Source: Oceanicola sp. 502str15
GTDB taxonomy: Bacteria; Pseudomonadota; Alphaproteobacteria; Rhodobacterales; Rhodobacteraceae
Assembly (NCBI RefSeq): GCF_024105635.1
Contig: NZ_WYDQ01000001.1
Coordinates: 248,001 to 312,000, forward strand
Length of the DNA stretch: 64,000 bases
Direction of reading: 5' to 3'
Shown here: positions 8,532 through 18,825 of the stretch, piece by piece
How the letters are laid out: each line of letters starts with the position of its first letter
Numbering within the stretch: position 1 is the first letter of the stretch
Translations under genes and position numbers: made by a program
The notes under the pieces: generated by a model
Database searches by the model: none
Seen by the model: the letters and a program-made list of their open reading frames with translations, nothing else
What the model was told of the DNA's origin: nothing

Positions 8532-9287
8532 TCAGGCGGTGAGGTAGGCCTCGAGTGTGGCCTCGAACGCGCGCGGCTTGTCGGCGTGGAGCCAGTGGCC
8601 GGCGCCGGGAATTTTTGCAAACCGGGCGTGGGGAAAGCGGGCCTTGATCTCGGGGCGGGCCTCGGGCGTGACGTAGTCGCTTTCGGCGCCGGTGAGGAAG
8701 AGGGCGGGGCCGGAGAATTCGCCCGTGGGGCCGGGCCAGCCGACGATTTTGGACATTTCCGCCTCCAGCGCGTCGAGGTTGAAGCGCCAGCGTGGCGGGT
8801 CGGATTTGAGGTCGAGCGATTGCAGCAGGAAGGCGCGGGTGCCGGCGTCTTCGACATGGGCGGCGAGGCGCTTGTCGGCTTCCAAGCGCGACGACAGGCC
8901 GGTGACGTCGAGCGCGCGCATGGCGTCGATCAGGTGGCCCTGGGTGTGGCTGTAGGCGACGGGCGCGATATCGGCCACCACGAGGCGGCGGATCAGCTCG
9001 GGGCGGGTGAGGGCCAGCACCATAGAGGCCTTGCCGCCCATGGAGTGGCCGAGCAGGTCCATCGGAGCGCCCTCGGCCTCGATCACCTCGGCCAGATCGC
9101 TGGCGAGGTCTGGGTAGCTGTGGCTGTCGAACCAGGGCGATTGGCCGTGGTTGCGCATGTCGACCGTCACCACCCGCCGGGGGCCGGAGAGGCGCTTGGC
9201 GATGACGTTCCAGTTGCGCGCAGAGCCGAAGAGGCCGTGGGCGATGAGGAGGGCGGGGGCGGCGGTGTCGCCGTCGTAATGGGTCAT
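8532..9287 (-). CDS. Alpha/beta-hydrolase, YbfF-type esterase
   Basis: A 251-residue cytoplasmic alpha/beta-hydrolase. HGLFGSARNW near residue 17 forms the oxyanion region, GHSMGG near residue 92 holds the nucleophilic Ser, an Asp lies in the TGAESDYV segment and the catalytic His is in GAGHWLH near the C-terminus. The overall pattern, including DMRNHGQSPW, is that of the YbfF acyl-CoA/palmitoyl esterase group. The start is ATG 9287; another possible start is three codons upstream (9296). The substrate cannot be read from the sequence. Confidence 0.88.
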   Translation of the reverse strand: MTHYDGDTAAPALLIAHGLFGSARNWNVIAKRLSGPRRVVTVDMRNHGQSPWFDSHSYPDLASDLAEVIEAEGAPMDLLGHSMGGKASMVLALTRPELIRRLVVADIAPVAYSHTQGHLIDAMRALDVTGLSSRLEADKRLAAHVEDAGTRAFLLQSLDLKSDPPRWRFNLDALEAEMSKIVGWPGPTGEFSGPALFLTGAESDYVTPEARPEIKARFPHARFAKIPGAGHWLHADKPRAFEATLEAYLTA

Positions 9288-9373
9288 GGCCAGCATGGGG
9301 AGGAGGTAGCGCGCGGGAGGGCCATGCTCAAGCGGGGTTTTCGGCGCACGCGCGGGCGGCTAGAAGCCTCGGC

Positions 9374-9745
9374 ATGGAACATCCGGTGAAACAGGTGGCC
9401 GACGGGCTGGCGCAGATGATGGGCGAGCGGCTGGGCATTCGGCGCGGCGAGACGCTGGCTGATAAGCTGCGCCGTGGCAGGCGGTTGTTGCCGCGCAAGG
9501 TGCGGCGGGAGGCGGCCTTCATTGCAGAGGCGGAGGCCCGGATGGAGGTGCCGAAGTTTGCCTTTCAGTACGATGCGGCGCGGGTGGAGAAGGCCGAGAA
9601 GGTGGTGCGCAATTTTCTCGAGACCGTCGATCCGGTGGATCGGCGCAAGGGGATCGTGCTGGGCATTCTGGGCTGGCTGGCGTTCAACTTTCTGCTGGTG
9701 GCCGGGCTGGTGATCTGGTGGCTTGCGTCGAGCGGGCGGATCTGA
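9374..9745 (+). CDS. Single-helix membrane-anchored protein of unknown function
   Basis: A 123-residue protein. The first 95 residues are highly charged and helical (RRGRRLLPRKVRREA, IAEAEARME), and residues about 97-116 form a transmembrane helix (GILGWLAFNFLLVAGLVIWW). The bulk is therefore probably cytoplasmic with a C-terminal anchor. It diverges from the hydrolase and precedes the ycjX gene by 85 bases. No family is recognised. Confidence 0.72.
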   Translation: MEHPVKQVADGLAQMMGERLGIRRGETLADKLRRGRRLLPRKVRREAAFIAEAEARMEVPKFAFQYDAARVEKAEKVVRNFLETVDPVDRRKGIVLGILGWLAFNFLLVAGLVIWWLASSGRI

Positions 9746-9830
9746 GGCGCGGATTGTGGGGTTGTCGCCCGCCCTACACATTGCTCCGGGGGCGCCCTAA
9801 GTATCTGAGGAACCGAAGGAAGGGGCAGGC

Positions 9831-11246
9831 GTGGTAGTTTCCACCATCGTTGACGGGGTGACGCGGGGCGTGGAGAGCGTGGGCCATGTGGTGAGTGGCA
9901 GCTTTCTGGAGCCGCGCATTCGCCTTGGGGTGACCGGGTTGAGCCGGGCGGGCAAGACCGTGTTCATCACCTCGCTGGTGGCCAACCTGATGGATCGCGC
10001 GCGGATGGGCGGGCTCAGGGCCGCCGCCGACGGGGCGATCAGGGCGGCCTATCTCCAGCCCCAGCCCGACGACACCGTGCCGCGCTTTGCCTATGAGGAT
10101 CACCTTGCCGCCATGGTCGGCCCCGAGCCGCATTGGCCCGAGAGCACGCGGGCGGTGAGCGAGCTGCGGTTGAGCCTGAAGGTGCAGCCCGGCGGGTTGC
10201 TGGGCGGTTTGCGCGGGCCGCAGGTGGTGCATCTGGATATCGTGGATTACCCGGGCGAGTGGCTGCTCGATCTCGGCTTGCTCGACATGAGCTATGACGA
10301 CTGGGCCGTGCAGGCGCTGGAGAAGGCGCGGGGGCGCGAACAGGGGGCGGAGTTCGTGGCGGCGCTGGATGCCGTTGACGGGGCGGGCAGGCTGGAGGAG
10401 CCGGAGGCCAAGCGGCTTTCGGAGGCCTTTGCGGAGTATCTGAAGGCGGCGCGGGAGGCGGGCTTTTCGGATTGCACGCCGGGGCGGTTCCTGCTGCCCG
10501 GCGAGCTGGAGGGCAGCCCTGCGCTGACCTTCGCGCCGCTGCCCCCGGGCGAGGCGCCGCGGGGCAGCCTGCGGCGCGAGCTGGCGCGGCGGTTCGAGGC
10601 CTACAAGCGGGCGGTGGTGAAGCCCTTCTTCAAGGAGCATTTCGCCGAGATCGACCGGCAGGTGGTGTTGGTGGATGTGCTTGGCGCGATCCATGCCGGG
10701 CCGCGCGCGCTGGAGGATCTGCGGCAGGCGATGGCCGACATCCTCGGGGCGTTCAAGCCCGGGCGGAACGGTTGGCTGACGCGGCTGCTGGGCGGGCATC
10801 GGGTGGAGAAGATCCTGTTTGCCGCCACCAAGGCCGACCATCTGCATCACAGGCAGCATGGGGCGCTGACCTCGATCACCGAGGCGCTGGTGCGCGAGGC
10901 CAAGGACCGGGCGGATTTTGCCGGGGCGAAGACGCAGGCGATGAGCATTGCCGCGCTCAGGGCGACCACCGAGGAGACACGCAGCCATGAGGGCCGCGAG
11001 ATCGACCTTGTGCGCGGCACGCTGATGGAGACGGGCAAAAAGGCGGCGATGTATCCCGGTGCGCTGCCGGAAGATCCGGGGCGGCTGCTGGGCGCGGCGC
11101 GGGGCGGGCGAGAGGCATGGCTCGATGGCGATTATGCGGTGATGAAATTCGCCCCGGCGCAGGTGAGCCTCAGCCCCGGCGAGGGGCCGCCGCACATCCG
11201 GCTGGACCGGGCGGCGGAATTTCTGATCGGGGATCGGCTGCGATGA
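9831..11246 (+). CDS. ycjX: YcjX-like P-loop ATPase (DUF463)
   Basis: A 471-residue cytoplasmic protein of the YcjX/DUF463 family. RLGVTGLSRAGKTVF near residue 30 is the P-loop; VHLDIVDYPGEWLLDL near 130 is the Walker B-like segment typical of this family; ATKAD near 330 resembles a base-binding motif. GTG 9831 follows AAGGAAGGGG and gives the family N-terminus. It overlaps ycjF by ATGA. In enterobacteria the pair is tied to phage-shock and stress operons, but no pspA gene is adjacent here. Confidence 0.9.
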   Translation: MVVSTIVDGVTRGVESVGHVVSGSFLEPRIRLGVTGLSRAGKTVFITSLVANLMDRARMGGLRAAADGAIRAAYLQPQPDDTVPRFAYEDHLAAMVGPEPHWPESTRAVSELRLSLKVQPGGLLGGLRGPQVVHLDIVDYPGEWLLDLGLLDMSYDDWAVQALEKARGREQGAEFVAALDAVDGAGRLEEPEAKRLSEAFAEYLKAAREAGFSDCTPGRFLLPGELEGSPALTFAPLPPGEAPRGSLRRELARRFEAYKRAVVKPFFKEHFAEIDRQVVLVDVLGAIHAGPRALEDLRQAMADILGAFKPGRNGWLTRLLGGHRVEKILFAATKADHLHHRQHGALTSITEALVREAKDRADFAGAKTQAMSIAALRATTEETRSHEGREIDLVRGTLMETGKKAAMYPGALPEDPGRLLGAARGGREAWLDGDYAVMKFAPAQVSLSPGEGPPHIRLDRAAEFLIGDRLR

Positions 11247-12244
11247 GCGAGAAGAACACGCCTCTGGTCTTCGAGGTGGAAGACGACGCGCCGGGGCCGG
11301 ACAAGGCCCCGCCGGTGCCCGAGATCGCCACCGGCCCGGCGGCGATGCAGCGGCTGGCGGTGTCTTCGGCGCGCCCCGGTAGCCGGATTGCGCGGCTGTT
11401 CTGGGCCGGGCTGGCGGGGGTGGTGAGCCTCGTGGTTTCGGTTGCGGCATGGGATTTCGTGATGCGGCTGCTGGAGCGCAGCCCGGTGCTGGGCTGGGTG
11501 GCCACGGTGCTGATTGCGGTGACGTTGCTTGCGCTGGCACTCATGGCGCTGCGCGAGCTGGCCGCCTTTGCCCGGCTGGCGCGGCTCGACGGGCTGCAGA
11601 AGGCCGCCGCCGGGGCGCTGACAAGCGGCGACCTCGGCGCGGCGCGGGGCGTGGTGGACCGGCTGGAGCGGCTCTATGCCACGCGGGACGACACCCGCTG
11701 GGGCCGCGAGCGGATGGCCGAGCGGCGCGGCGATGCCTTTGACGCCGATGCGCTGCTTTCGCTGGCCGAGCGCGAGCTGCTGGTGCCGCTGGATGCGCTG
11801 GCCCAAGCCGAGGTGGAGGCGGCGGCGCGGCAGGTTGCGACCGTCACCGCGATCGTGCCGCTGGCGCTGGCCGATGTCTTCACCGCGCTCACGTCGAACA
11901 TGCGGATGATCCGGCGGATCGCCGAGATCTACGGCGGGCGCGCCGGGGTGCTGGGAAGCTGGCGGCTGACCCGCAGCGTGCTGGCGCATCTGGTGGCCAC
12001 GGGCGCGGTGGCGGTGGGCGACGACCTGATCGGCTCGGTGGCGGGCGGGGGCGTGCTCAGCAAGCTGTCGCGCCGCTTTGGCGAGGGGGTCATCAACGGC
12101 GCGCTGACGGCGCGGGTCGGGGTGGCCGCGATGGAGGTCTGCCGCCCGCTGCCCTTCGGCGAGGGGCGCCGGCCCAGCGTGACCGGGCTGGTCCGGCGGG
12201 CGCTGACCGGGCTGTTCGGGCGCGAGGACCGCGCGCAGTCGTAG
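11243..12244 (+). CDS. ycjF: YcjF-like membrane protein (UPF0283, DUF697)
   Basis: A 333-residue inner-membrane protein. An acidic cytoplasmic N-terminus (1-45) precedes two transmembrane helices (about 53-73 and 84-104), then a soluble DUF697-type region with AxxVTAIVPLALADVFTALTSNMRMI and a GxGVLSKLSRRFGEG segment. ATG 11243 overlaps the ycjX stop, indicating translational coupling. The TAG stop is the first part of a dispersed palindrome (12241-12262), read in the gene direction. Confidence 0.9.
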   Translation: MSEKNTPLVFEVEDDAPGPDKAPPVPEIATGPAAMQRLAVSSARPGSRIARLFWAGLAGVVSLVVSVAAWDFVMRLLERSPVLGWVATVLIAVTLLALALMALRELAAFARLARLDGLQKAAAGALTSGDLGAARGVVDRLERLYATRDDTRWGRERMAERRGDAFDADALLSLAERELLVPLDALAQAEVEAAARQVATVTAIVPLALADVFTALTSNMRMIRRIAEIYGGRAGVLGSWRLTRSVLAHLVATGAVAVGDDLIGSVAGGGVLSKLSRRFGEGVINGALTARVGVAAMEVCRPLPFGEGRRPSVTGLVRRALTGLFGREDRAQS

Positions 12245-12262
12245 GGCGCGACTTGTCCCGCC
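12241..12262. repeat. Dispersed palindrome, CTAC-tailed, copy 2 (one mismatch)
   Basis: In plus orientation it reads GTAG, GGCGCGAC, TT, GTCCCGCC, so the left arm has one change from the other copies. Its TAG (12242-12244) is the ycjF stop codon. Confidence 0.85.
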
Positions 12263-12350
12263 GTGCGGGGAGCGGCGCGGGTCCGCAATCGCTTCACTGT
12301 TTCGTTTCAGGCGGTTACTGTTTCGTGATTGGCGACAGTGAGGGCGGATC

Positions 12351-15197
12351 GTGGAAGTATTGGTGGTGTTGTCGGCCCTTGGGGTCGTCGGTCTGCTCGT
12401 CTGGCTGATTGCGGTGCAATCGGGGCTGGGGCGGCTGTCGCGCAACCTCGAGAGGGCGATGCGCGAGATCGAGAGCCTGAAGCGGGCCGCCGAGGGCGCG
12501 CCGCGCCCGCCGGCCACGGCGGCACAGGAGCCGGCGCAGGCGGGGGCGCAGGAGGGGGCGCGCAAGACGGCGCGCGAGCTGCTCGATCCGGGCAATGTGC
12601 CGCCTGCCGAGGCGCCCGAGCCGGCCCGGCCCCTGCCGAAATTGCCGTGGGAAGCGGGCTACCAGGGCCAGTCGATCGCCGGGGCGGATGCGGATGCAGA
12701 TGGTGCCGACACAGCGCAGCAGCCTGCCGCGCCGGTGGGCCCGAATGCGGGCGAGCGGCTGGTGGCCTGGCTTCAGGCCAACTGGTTCTATGCGGTTTCG
12801 GCCCTGTCGCTGGCGCTGGCCGGGCTGTTCCTTGTGCAATACGGGATCGAGCAGGGCTATCTGACCCCGGTGATGCGCGTTGCGGCGGCGCTGGCGCTGG
12901 GCGCGGCGCTGATCGCGGGGGGCGAGTGGATTCGCCGCCGTCAGAGCGCGGGCGATGCGACCACCTATCTGCCCGATACCTTCAGCGCGGCGGGCCTCGT
13001 TTCTCTCTATGGCGCGGTGCTGGCGGCGCGGGGCCTCTACGACCTGATCGGCCCCGGCCCGGCGATGCTGGCGCTGGTTGCGGTATCGATGGGGGCGATG
13101 CTGCTCGGCTGGCTCAACGGCCCGGTGCTGGCGGCCTTCGGGCTGATCGGCGCGGGGGCGGCGCCCTTTCTGGTGGGCGGCGAGGCCGAGAGCGCGACGA
13201 TCTTCTATGTCTACTACGGCTGCCTCGGGCTTGCCGGCCTGGCGATCGACGCCTGGCGGCAGTGGCGCTGGGTTTCGGTGCTGGCGCTCGCCGTGGCCGG
13301 GCTGGGCGGCCTGGCCTGCTTTGCCGGATCGGGCGAGATGCCGGGATTTGCGGTGCTGCTGACGGTGATGGTGCTGGCCTCGATGGCCTTTCCGCGCCGC
13401 GAGATCGGCCCGACCCACGAAGGCGGCGCGCCGCTGCGCTGGCTGCTCGACAGGGACGGGGGCCGGGGCGGTTTTGACCTGTGGATCGCATGGGGCGCGA
13501 TGGCGGCGGCCTGCTTCGTTCTGCTGCTGCTGCCGCGCGAGGGGGCGGCGGAGTTCCTGCTGATCGAGGGGCTGTTCACGGTGCTGATCCTCGCGGTTGC
13601 GCTCTGGGCGTGGCAGGCGAAGGCGTTGAGCGAGCTGGTGCTGTTTCCGGCCATCGGCTTCCTCGCGGTGATCCCGCTCGAGAGCCTGATGGGCGGGGTG
13701 CTGATGCGCGAGGCGGTGCGGCTGGATGCCACCGGGGTGCCGGTGCCCGCGCTGCCGCTGGAGGCGAGCCTCGTGCTGGTGATGGCGGCCCATGGCACGG
13801 TGGTTGCGGCATGGCGCAGCATCGTCGACGGGCGCGGCGCGGCGGGCGTGGGGCGCGGCGCGCTGTTCTGGGGCCTGTTCGCGGCGCTCTTTGCCCCGCT
13901 GGTGCCGCTGGGGCTGGAGCTGTTCTGGCTGTCGCCGCGCAGCCCCGGCAGCTTCGGCTGGGCGGCGCATGTGCTGGCGCTGGCGGCGCTGATGGTGGCG
14001 ATTGCGGTGCGCTTTGCGAAGGTCGAGGGCGGGCCGGGGCGGCGGACGGCCTGGGCCGTGCTTTCGGCCTCGGCGCTCATTGCGTTGGCGCTCTTCGTGC
14101 TGCTCACCAAGGCGGCGCTGACGGTGGCGCTGGCGGTGCTGCTGGTGGTGGCCGCCGCGCTCGACCGGCGGTTCCGGTTGCGGGAGATGCAGTATTTCAT
14201 CGCGCTGGGCGTGGTGGTGCTGGGCTGGCGGGTGGTGGTCGATCCGGGCGTGGTCTGGTCGGTGCAGGCGAGCTGGGGCGCGTTCCTGCTCGGCTTTGCC
14301 GCCGCGCTGGGCGCGATGGCGGCGGCATGGCGGGTGATGCCGGAAGAGGGCCGCCTCACGGGGCGGGCCTTTCTGGAGAGCGGGCTGCTGATGATCGGCG
14401 GGATCTTCGTGACCACGGCGCTCTGGCGGTTCATCGACGAGCGGGTCGATGGCGAGGCGCTGGCCAGCCATTGGACCATGGGGTTAAGTGCGATGGTCTG
14501 GCTGCTCTGTGCCGCCGCGCAGGTGTACCGGATGCGGCTGGGCGGGCGGTTGCGGTGGCTTCGGATCGTGCTGGCCGGGCTCTATACCACGGCGGCGGGC
14601 GTGTTCCTGCTGGTGGGGCTGACCATCAGCAATCCCTTCCTGTCGCCGGGCGGATACTCGATGCCCGACACCACCATTCACGGGGCGCTGCTGTTTGACA
14701 CGCTGGCGGTGGCCTATCTCGGCCCGGCGCTGGTGCTTGTGCTGCTGGCGCGGATCGGCGGGCGCTGGTGGCGGCTTGGCGGCCTGGGCACGGCGGGGGC
14801 GCTGGCGGCGTTCTGGCTGTTCCTGCTGATCCGGCGGTTCTGGTGGGGGGATGCGATCTGGGTGGGCAATGGCTGGCTGGATGGCGAGCTTTACACCTAC
14901 ACGGTGGTGCTGATCGCGCTCGGCGCCGGTCTGCTCTGGCAGGCGATTGCCAAGGGCTCCACGCTGCTGCGCCGCGCCGCGCTGGTGGTGATCGGGGTGG
15001 CGGTGGTGAAGGTGTTCCTGATCGACGCGCGCGGGCTGACCGGGCTTTTCCGGGTGTTTTCCTTCCTTGCGCTCGGCCTGTCGCTGGCCGGGCTGGCCTG
15101 GCTGAACCGCTGGGCGGCGCAGGAGGCGGCGGAGCGGGCCGGGGAGGGCGAAGAGGGGCCGGAGGACCCTGACATGCCGCCCCCGGACGGGCCCTGA
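12351..15197 (+). CDS. Large polytopic membrane protein, DUF2339 family
   Basis: A 948-residue protein. A short N-terminal helix (residues 2-22) is followed by a coiled segment and a Pro/Ala-rich linker (40-125), then more than twenty hydrophobic segments to residue 930 and an acidic, Pro-rich tail. This helix-linker-many-helix plan is that of DUF2339, an uncharacterised membrane family. The start is GTG 12351; no other start fits the first helix better. It follows ycjF by 106 bases, and a palindrome follows the stop. Confidence 0.88.
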   Translation: MEVLVVLSALGVVGLLVWLIAVQSGLGRLSRNLERAMREIESLKRAAEGAPRPPATAAQEPAQAGAQEGARKTARELLDPGNVPPAEAPEPARPLPKLPWEAGYQGQSIAGADADADGADTAQQPAAPVGPNAGERLVAWLQANWFYAVSALSLALAGLFLVQYGIEQGYLTPVMRVAAALALGAALIAGGEWIRRRQSAGDATTYLPDTFSAAGLVSLYGAVLAARGLYDLIGPGPAMLALVAVSMGAMLLGWLNGPVLAAFGLIGAGAAPFLVGGEAESATIFYVYYGCLGLAGLAIDAWRQWRWVSVLALAVAGLGGLACFAGSGEMPGFAVLLTVMVLASMAFPRREIGPTHEGGAPLRWLLDRDGGRGGFDLWIAWGAMAAACFVLLLLPREGAAEFLLIEGLFTVLILAVALWAWQAKALSELVLFPAIGFLAVIPLESLMGGVLMREAVRLDATGVPVPALPLEASLVLVMAAHGTVVAAWRSIVDGRGAAGVGRGALFWGLFAALFAPLVPLGLELFWLSPRSPGSFGWAAHVLALAALMVAIAVRFAKVEGGPGRRTAWAVLSASALIALALFVLLTKAALTVALAVLLVVAAALDRRFRLREMQYFIALGVVVLGWRVVVDPGVVWSVQASWGAFLLGFAAALGAMAAAWRVMPEEGRLTGRAFLESGLLMIGGIFVTTALWRFIDERVDGEALASHWTMGLSAMVWLLCAAAQVYRMRLGGRLRWLRIVLAGLYTTAAGVFLLVGLTISNPFLSPGGYSMPDTTIHGALLFDTLAVAYLGPALVLVLLARIGGRWWRLGGLGTAGALAAFWLFLLIRRFWWGDAIWVGNGWLDGELYTYTVVLIALGAGLLWQAIAKGSTLLRRAALVVIGVAVVKVFLIDARGLTGLFRVFSFLALGLSLAGLAWLNRWAAQEAAERAGEGEEGPEDPDMPPPDGP

Positions 15198-15202
15198 GCC
15201 GC

Positions 15203-15224
15203 GGCGGGACAAGTCCCGCCCTAC
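15203..15224. repeat. Dispersed palindrome, CTAC-tailed, copy 3
   Basis: GGCGGGAC, AA, GTCCCGCC, CTAC, exact. It begins five bases after the DUF2339 stop codon, in the leader region of ileS. Confidence 0.9.
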
Positions 15225-15400
15225 GCGCTGGACCTTGGCCGCGCCCCTGCCTATAAGCCTCCCCATGATATTCGCGGGCCTCGCCATCATTCGAATTAGC
15301 GGCCCGGCGCTCTGAGAGATGAGCCGCCGGGACAAGGCGCATGGCCTGCCGCGCCGCCCCTCATCGAACATCCCAGAAGACTACGCCAAGGACGCCCCCC

Positions 15401-18373
15401 ATGTGCGCCGACACGCCTGACTACAAAGACACGCTGAACCTGCCCCAGACCGAGTTTCCGATGCGGGCGGGTCTGCCCAAGCGCGAGCCCGAGTGGCTGG
15501 CCCGCTGGGCCGAGATCGGGGTTTACGACCGCCTGCGCGAGAAGGAGGGCCGCGCGCCCTTCACGCTGCATGACGGCCCGCCCTATGCCAACGGCCACCT
15601 GCACATCGGCCACGGCCTCAACAAGATCCTAAAGGACATGGTTGTGCGCTCGCAGCAGATGATGGGCCGTGATGCGCGCTACATCCCCGGATGGGACTGC
15701 CACGGGCTGCCGATCGAGTGGAAGATCGAGGAGCAGTATCGCCAGAAGGGCAAGGACAAGGACGATGTGCCGATCGTCGAGCTGCGCCAGGAGTGCCGGG
15801 CCTTTGCCGAGAGCTGGGTGGATATCCAGCGCGAGGAGTTCAAGCGGCTCGGGATCACCGGCAACTGGGCCGATCCTTACCTGACGATGGATTTCCACGC
15901 CGAGGCGACGATTGCCGCGGAGTTCCAGAAGTTTCTGATGAACGGCGCGCTCTACCAGGGCTCCAAGCCTGTCATGTGGTCGCCCGTCGAGAAGACGGCG
16001 CTGGCCGAGGCGGAGGTGGAGTACCACGACCACCAGAGCCACACGATCTGGGTGAAGTTCCGCATCGGCGGGTTCAAGGGCACGCCCGAACTGATCGCCC
16101 ATTTCGAGGCCGAGGGCCACAAGGGGCAGGATGCGGTGATGGCGGCGGTGAACGCCATGGCCGAGGATTTTGCCGAGACCTCGGTGATCATCTGGACCAC
16201 CACGCCCTGGACCATCCCGCAGAACCGGGCCGTCTGCTTCAGCCCCGACATCTCCTACGGGCTCTATCGCGTGACCGGGGCCGCCGAGGACAATTGGGCC
16301 AAGGTGGGCGACAAGTACCTGCTGGCCGACGATCTGGCCGAGGCGGTGATGGCGCAGTCGCGGGTGGAGAGCTACGAGCGGGTGCGCGGTGCGAGCGCGG
16401 CGGAGCTGGGCGCGATGAAGACGGTGCATCCGCTCTACAAGTCCACCGGCTCGGAGGGCGAGTGGGATTACGACGTGCCGATGCTGCCGGGCGATCATGT
16501 GACCGCCGAGGCCGGCACCGGCTTTGTTCATACCGCGCCGAGCCACGGCGATGACGACTACCAGATCGGCCGCAAGTACGACCTGCCGATGACCTACAAC
16601 GTGCTGGAAGATGGCTCCTTCCGGCCCGATCTGCCGTTCTTTGGCGGCGAGCTCATCATCAAGCCGAACGGCAAGGAGGGCGGGGCCAACAAGGCGGTGA
16701 TCGACAAGCTGGCCGACCGGGGGATGCTGATTGCCCGGGGCCGGATCACCCACAGCTACCCGCACAGCTGGCGCTCGAAGGCGCCGCTGATCTATCGCAA
16801 CACGCCGCAGTGGTTTGCCGCGATCGACAAGGATCTGGGCGACGGGCAGGACAGCCTTGGCACCACGATCCGCGCACGTGCGCTGACCGCGATCGACCAG
16901 GTGAAATGGACCCCGCAGAGCGGGCGCAACCGGCTCCATTCGATGATGGAAAGCCGGCCCGACTGGGTGCTGTCGCGCCAGCGGGCCTGGGGTGTGCCGC
17001 TGACCGCCTTCGTGAAGAAGGGCGCGCTGCCCGATGCGGAGGATTTCCTGCTGCGCGACGCGGCGGTGAATGCGCGGGTGATCGAGGCCTTCGAGGCCGA
17101 GGGCGCGGATGCGTGGTATGCCGAGGGGGCCAAGGAGCGCTTTCTTGGCAACGATTACAACGCCGAAGACTACGAGCAGGTCTTCGACGTGCTCGACGTG
17201 TGGTTCGACTCCGGCTCGACCCATGCCTTCGTGCTGCGGGACCGCGAGGATGGCAGCCCTGACGGGGTGGCCGACCTTTACCTTGAGGGCACCGACCAGC
17301 ATCGCGGGTGGTTCCACTCTTCGCTGCTGCAATCGGTCGGCACGCGTGGGGTTGCGCCTTATCGCGGGGTGCTGACCCATGGGTTCACGCTGGACGAGAA
17401 GGGCAACAAGATGTCCAAGTCGCTCGGCAACACCATCGTGCCCGAGGAGGTGGTGAAGCAGTATGGCGCCGACATCCTGCGGCTCTGGGTGGCGCAGACC
17501 GACTATACCGCCGACCAGCGGATCGGCCCGGAGATCCTGAAGGGCGTGGCCGACAGCTACCGGCGGCTGCGCAACACCATGCGCTTCATGCTGGGCTCGC
17601 TCGGCGGGTTTGACGCTGCGGATGCGGTGGCGCCGGCCGACATGCCCGAGTTGGAGCGCTGGGTGCTGCACCGGCTGGCGGAGTTGGATGTGCAGGTGCG
17701 CGAGGGCTATTCGGCCTACAACTTCCAGGGCGTGTTCCAGGCGGTGTTCAACTTTGCGACGGTCGAGCTTTCGAGCTTCTATTTCGATGTGCGCAAGGAT
17801 GCGCTCTACTGCGATGGCGGCTCGGCGCGGCAGAAGGCGGCGCTGACGGTGCTGGATATTCTCTATCACCGGCTGACCACGTGGCTGGCGCCGGTGCTGG
17901 TGTTTACGATGGAAGAGGTCTGGCTCGAGCGGTTTGGCGGCGAGGGATCGTCGGTGCATCTGGTCGATTTCCCCGAAACCCCGGCGGCCTGGCGCGACGA
18001 GGCGCTGGCGGCCAAATGGGCGGGCGTGCGCCGGGTGCGGCGCGTGGTGACGGCGGCGCTGGAGGTGCAGCGGCGCGAGAAGGTCATCGGCGCGTCGCTG
18101 GAGGCCGCGCCGGTGGTGCATGTGGAGGATGCCGGCGTGCTGGCCGCGTTGAAGAGCGTGGCCTTCGAGGATGTCTGCATCACCTCGGCGGTGTCGCTCT
18201 CGGGCGATCCGGCCCCGGCGGAGGCCTTCCGGCTGCCCGAGGTCGAGGGCGTTGGCGTGGTCTTCGAGAAGGCGGAGGGCGAGAAGTGCCAGCGCTGCTG
18301 GAAGATCCTGCCGGATGTGGGGACGCACAGCCATGAGGCGGTTTGCGGGCGCTGCGACGAGGCGCTGGGGTGA
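15401..18373 (+). CDS. ileS: Isoleucine--tRNA ligase
   Basis: A 990-residue class I aminoacyl-tRNA synthetase. HIGH is at residues 68-71; KMSKS is in [13 protein letters not shown] near residue 670; the editing domain lies between, with [15 protein letters not shown] near 265. The C-terminus carries the zinc site CQRCW and CGRC. ATG 15401 is chosen over a frame beginning at 15341 because the upstream residues are not conserved-looking and the family sequence starts with [15 protein letters not shown]. The TGA stop overlaps the GTG start of the alkyltransferase gene. Confidence 0.97.
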   Translation: MCADTPDYKDTLNLPQTEFPMRAGLPKREPEWLARWAEIGVYDRLREKEGRAPFTLHDGPPYANGHLHIGHGLNKILKDMVVRSQQMMGRDARYIPGWDCHGLPIEWKIEEQYRQKGKDKDDVPIVELRQECRAFAESWVDIQREEFKRLGITGNWADPYLTMDFHAEATIAAEFQKFLMNGALYQGSKPVMWSPVEKTALAEAEVEYHDHQSHTIWVKFRIGGFKGTPELIAHFEAEGHKGQDAVMAAVNAMAEDFAETSVIIWTTTPWTIPQNRAVCFSPDISYGLYRVTGAAEDNWAKVGDKYLLADDLAEAVMAQSRVESYERVRGASAAELGAMKTVHPLYKSTGSEGEWDYDVPMLPGDHVTAEAGTGFVHTAPSHGDDDYQIGRKYDLPMTYNVLEDGSFRPDLPFFGGELIIKPNGKEGGANKAVIDKLADRGMLIARGRITHSYPHSWRSKAPLIYRNTPQWFAAIDKDLGDGQDSLGTTIRARALTAIDQVKWTPQSGRNRLHSMMESRPDWVLSRQRAWGVPLTAFVKKGALPDAEDFLLRDAAVNARVIEAFEAEGADAWYAEGAKERFLGNDYNAEDYEQVFDVLDVWFDSGSTHAFVLRDREDGSPDGVADLYLEGTDQHRGWFHSSLLQSVGTRGVAPYRGVLTHGFTLDEKGNKMSKSLGNTIVPEEVVKQYGADILRLWVAQTDYTADQRIGPEILKGVADSYRRLRNTMRFMLGSLGGFDAADAVAPADMPELERWVLHRLAELDVQVREGYSAYNFQGVFQAVFNFATVELSSFYFDVRKDALYCDGGSARQKAALTVLDILYHRLTTWLAPVLVFTMEEVWLERFGGEGSSVHLVDFPETPAAWRDEALAAKWAGVRRVRRVVTAALEVQRREKVIGASLEAAPVVHVEDAGVLAALKSVAFEDVCITSAVSLSGDPAPAEAFRLPEVEGVGVVFEKAEGEKCQRCWKILPDVGTHSHEAVCGRCDEALG

Positions 18374-18825
18374 CGAGCCTCGCCCTGCCCACCCCGGTTG
18401 GCCGCATGGTGCTGACCGAGGAGGACGGGGCGATCACCCGCGTTGCATGGAGCGAAGAGGCGGCGGGCGAGGGCTCGCCGCTTTTGCGTGAGGCGGCGCG
18501 GCAGGTTGAGGCCTATTTTGCCGGGGATCGGACCGCGTTTGACCTGCCGCTGCGGGTGGAGGCCTCGGGCGTGGTGAAGCTGGTCTGCGCGCAGATGCGC
18601 AAGATCCCCTTTGGCGAGACCACCACCTATGGGGCAATTTCCAAGATGCTCGGGTTTTCGGCCCAGTCGGTTGGCGGGGCCTGCGGGGCCAATCCGATTC
18701 CGCTCATCATCCCGTGCCATCGGGTGCTTGGGGCCAGTGGGCTTGGCGGGTTTTCGGGCGGGGTGGGGGTGGAGACCAAGGTGGCGCTGCTCAGGCACGA
18801 GGGCGCGGCGAGCCTGCTGATCTAG
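18370..18825 (+). CDS. ogt: Methylated-DNA--protein-cysteine methyltransferase
   Basis: A 151-residue DNA repair protein that removes alkyl groups from O6-alkylguanine in a suicide reaction. The acceptor is C116 in [15 protein letters not shown] and [10 protein letters not shown] are the conserved helix and Asn-hinge regions. It lacks an Ada-type N-terminal zinc domain, so it is the Ogt type. GTG 18370 overlaps the ileS stop (GTGA), indicating coupling. The last four bases overlap the convergent membrane-protein gene. Confidence 0.92.
   Translation: MTSLALPTPVGRMVLTEEDGAITRVAWSEEAAGEGSPLLREAARQVEAYFAGDRTAFDLPLRVEASGVVKLVCAQMRKIPFGETTTYGAISKMLGFSAQSVGGACGANPIPLIIPCHRVLGASGLGGFSGGVGVETKVALLRHEGAASLLI

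Noticed and set aside
12315..14471. Long minus-strand frame of 718 codons opposite the DUF2339 gene
   Set aside because: Arg/Gln/His/Pro-rich shadow of a real membrane-protein gene; no domain or proper start.
15629..18334. Long minus-strand frame of about 900 codons opposite ileS
   Set aside because: Antisense shadow of a clearly recognised synthetase gene.
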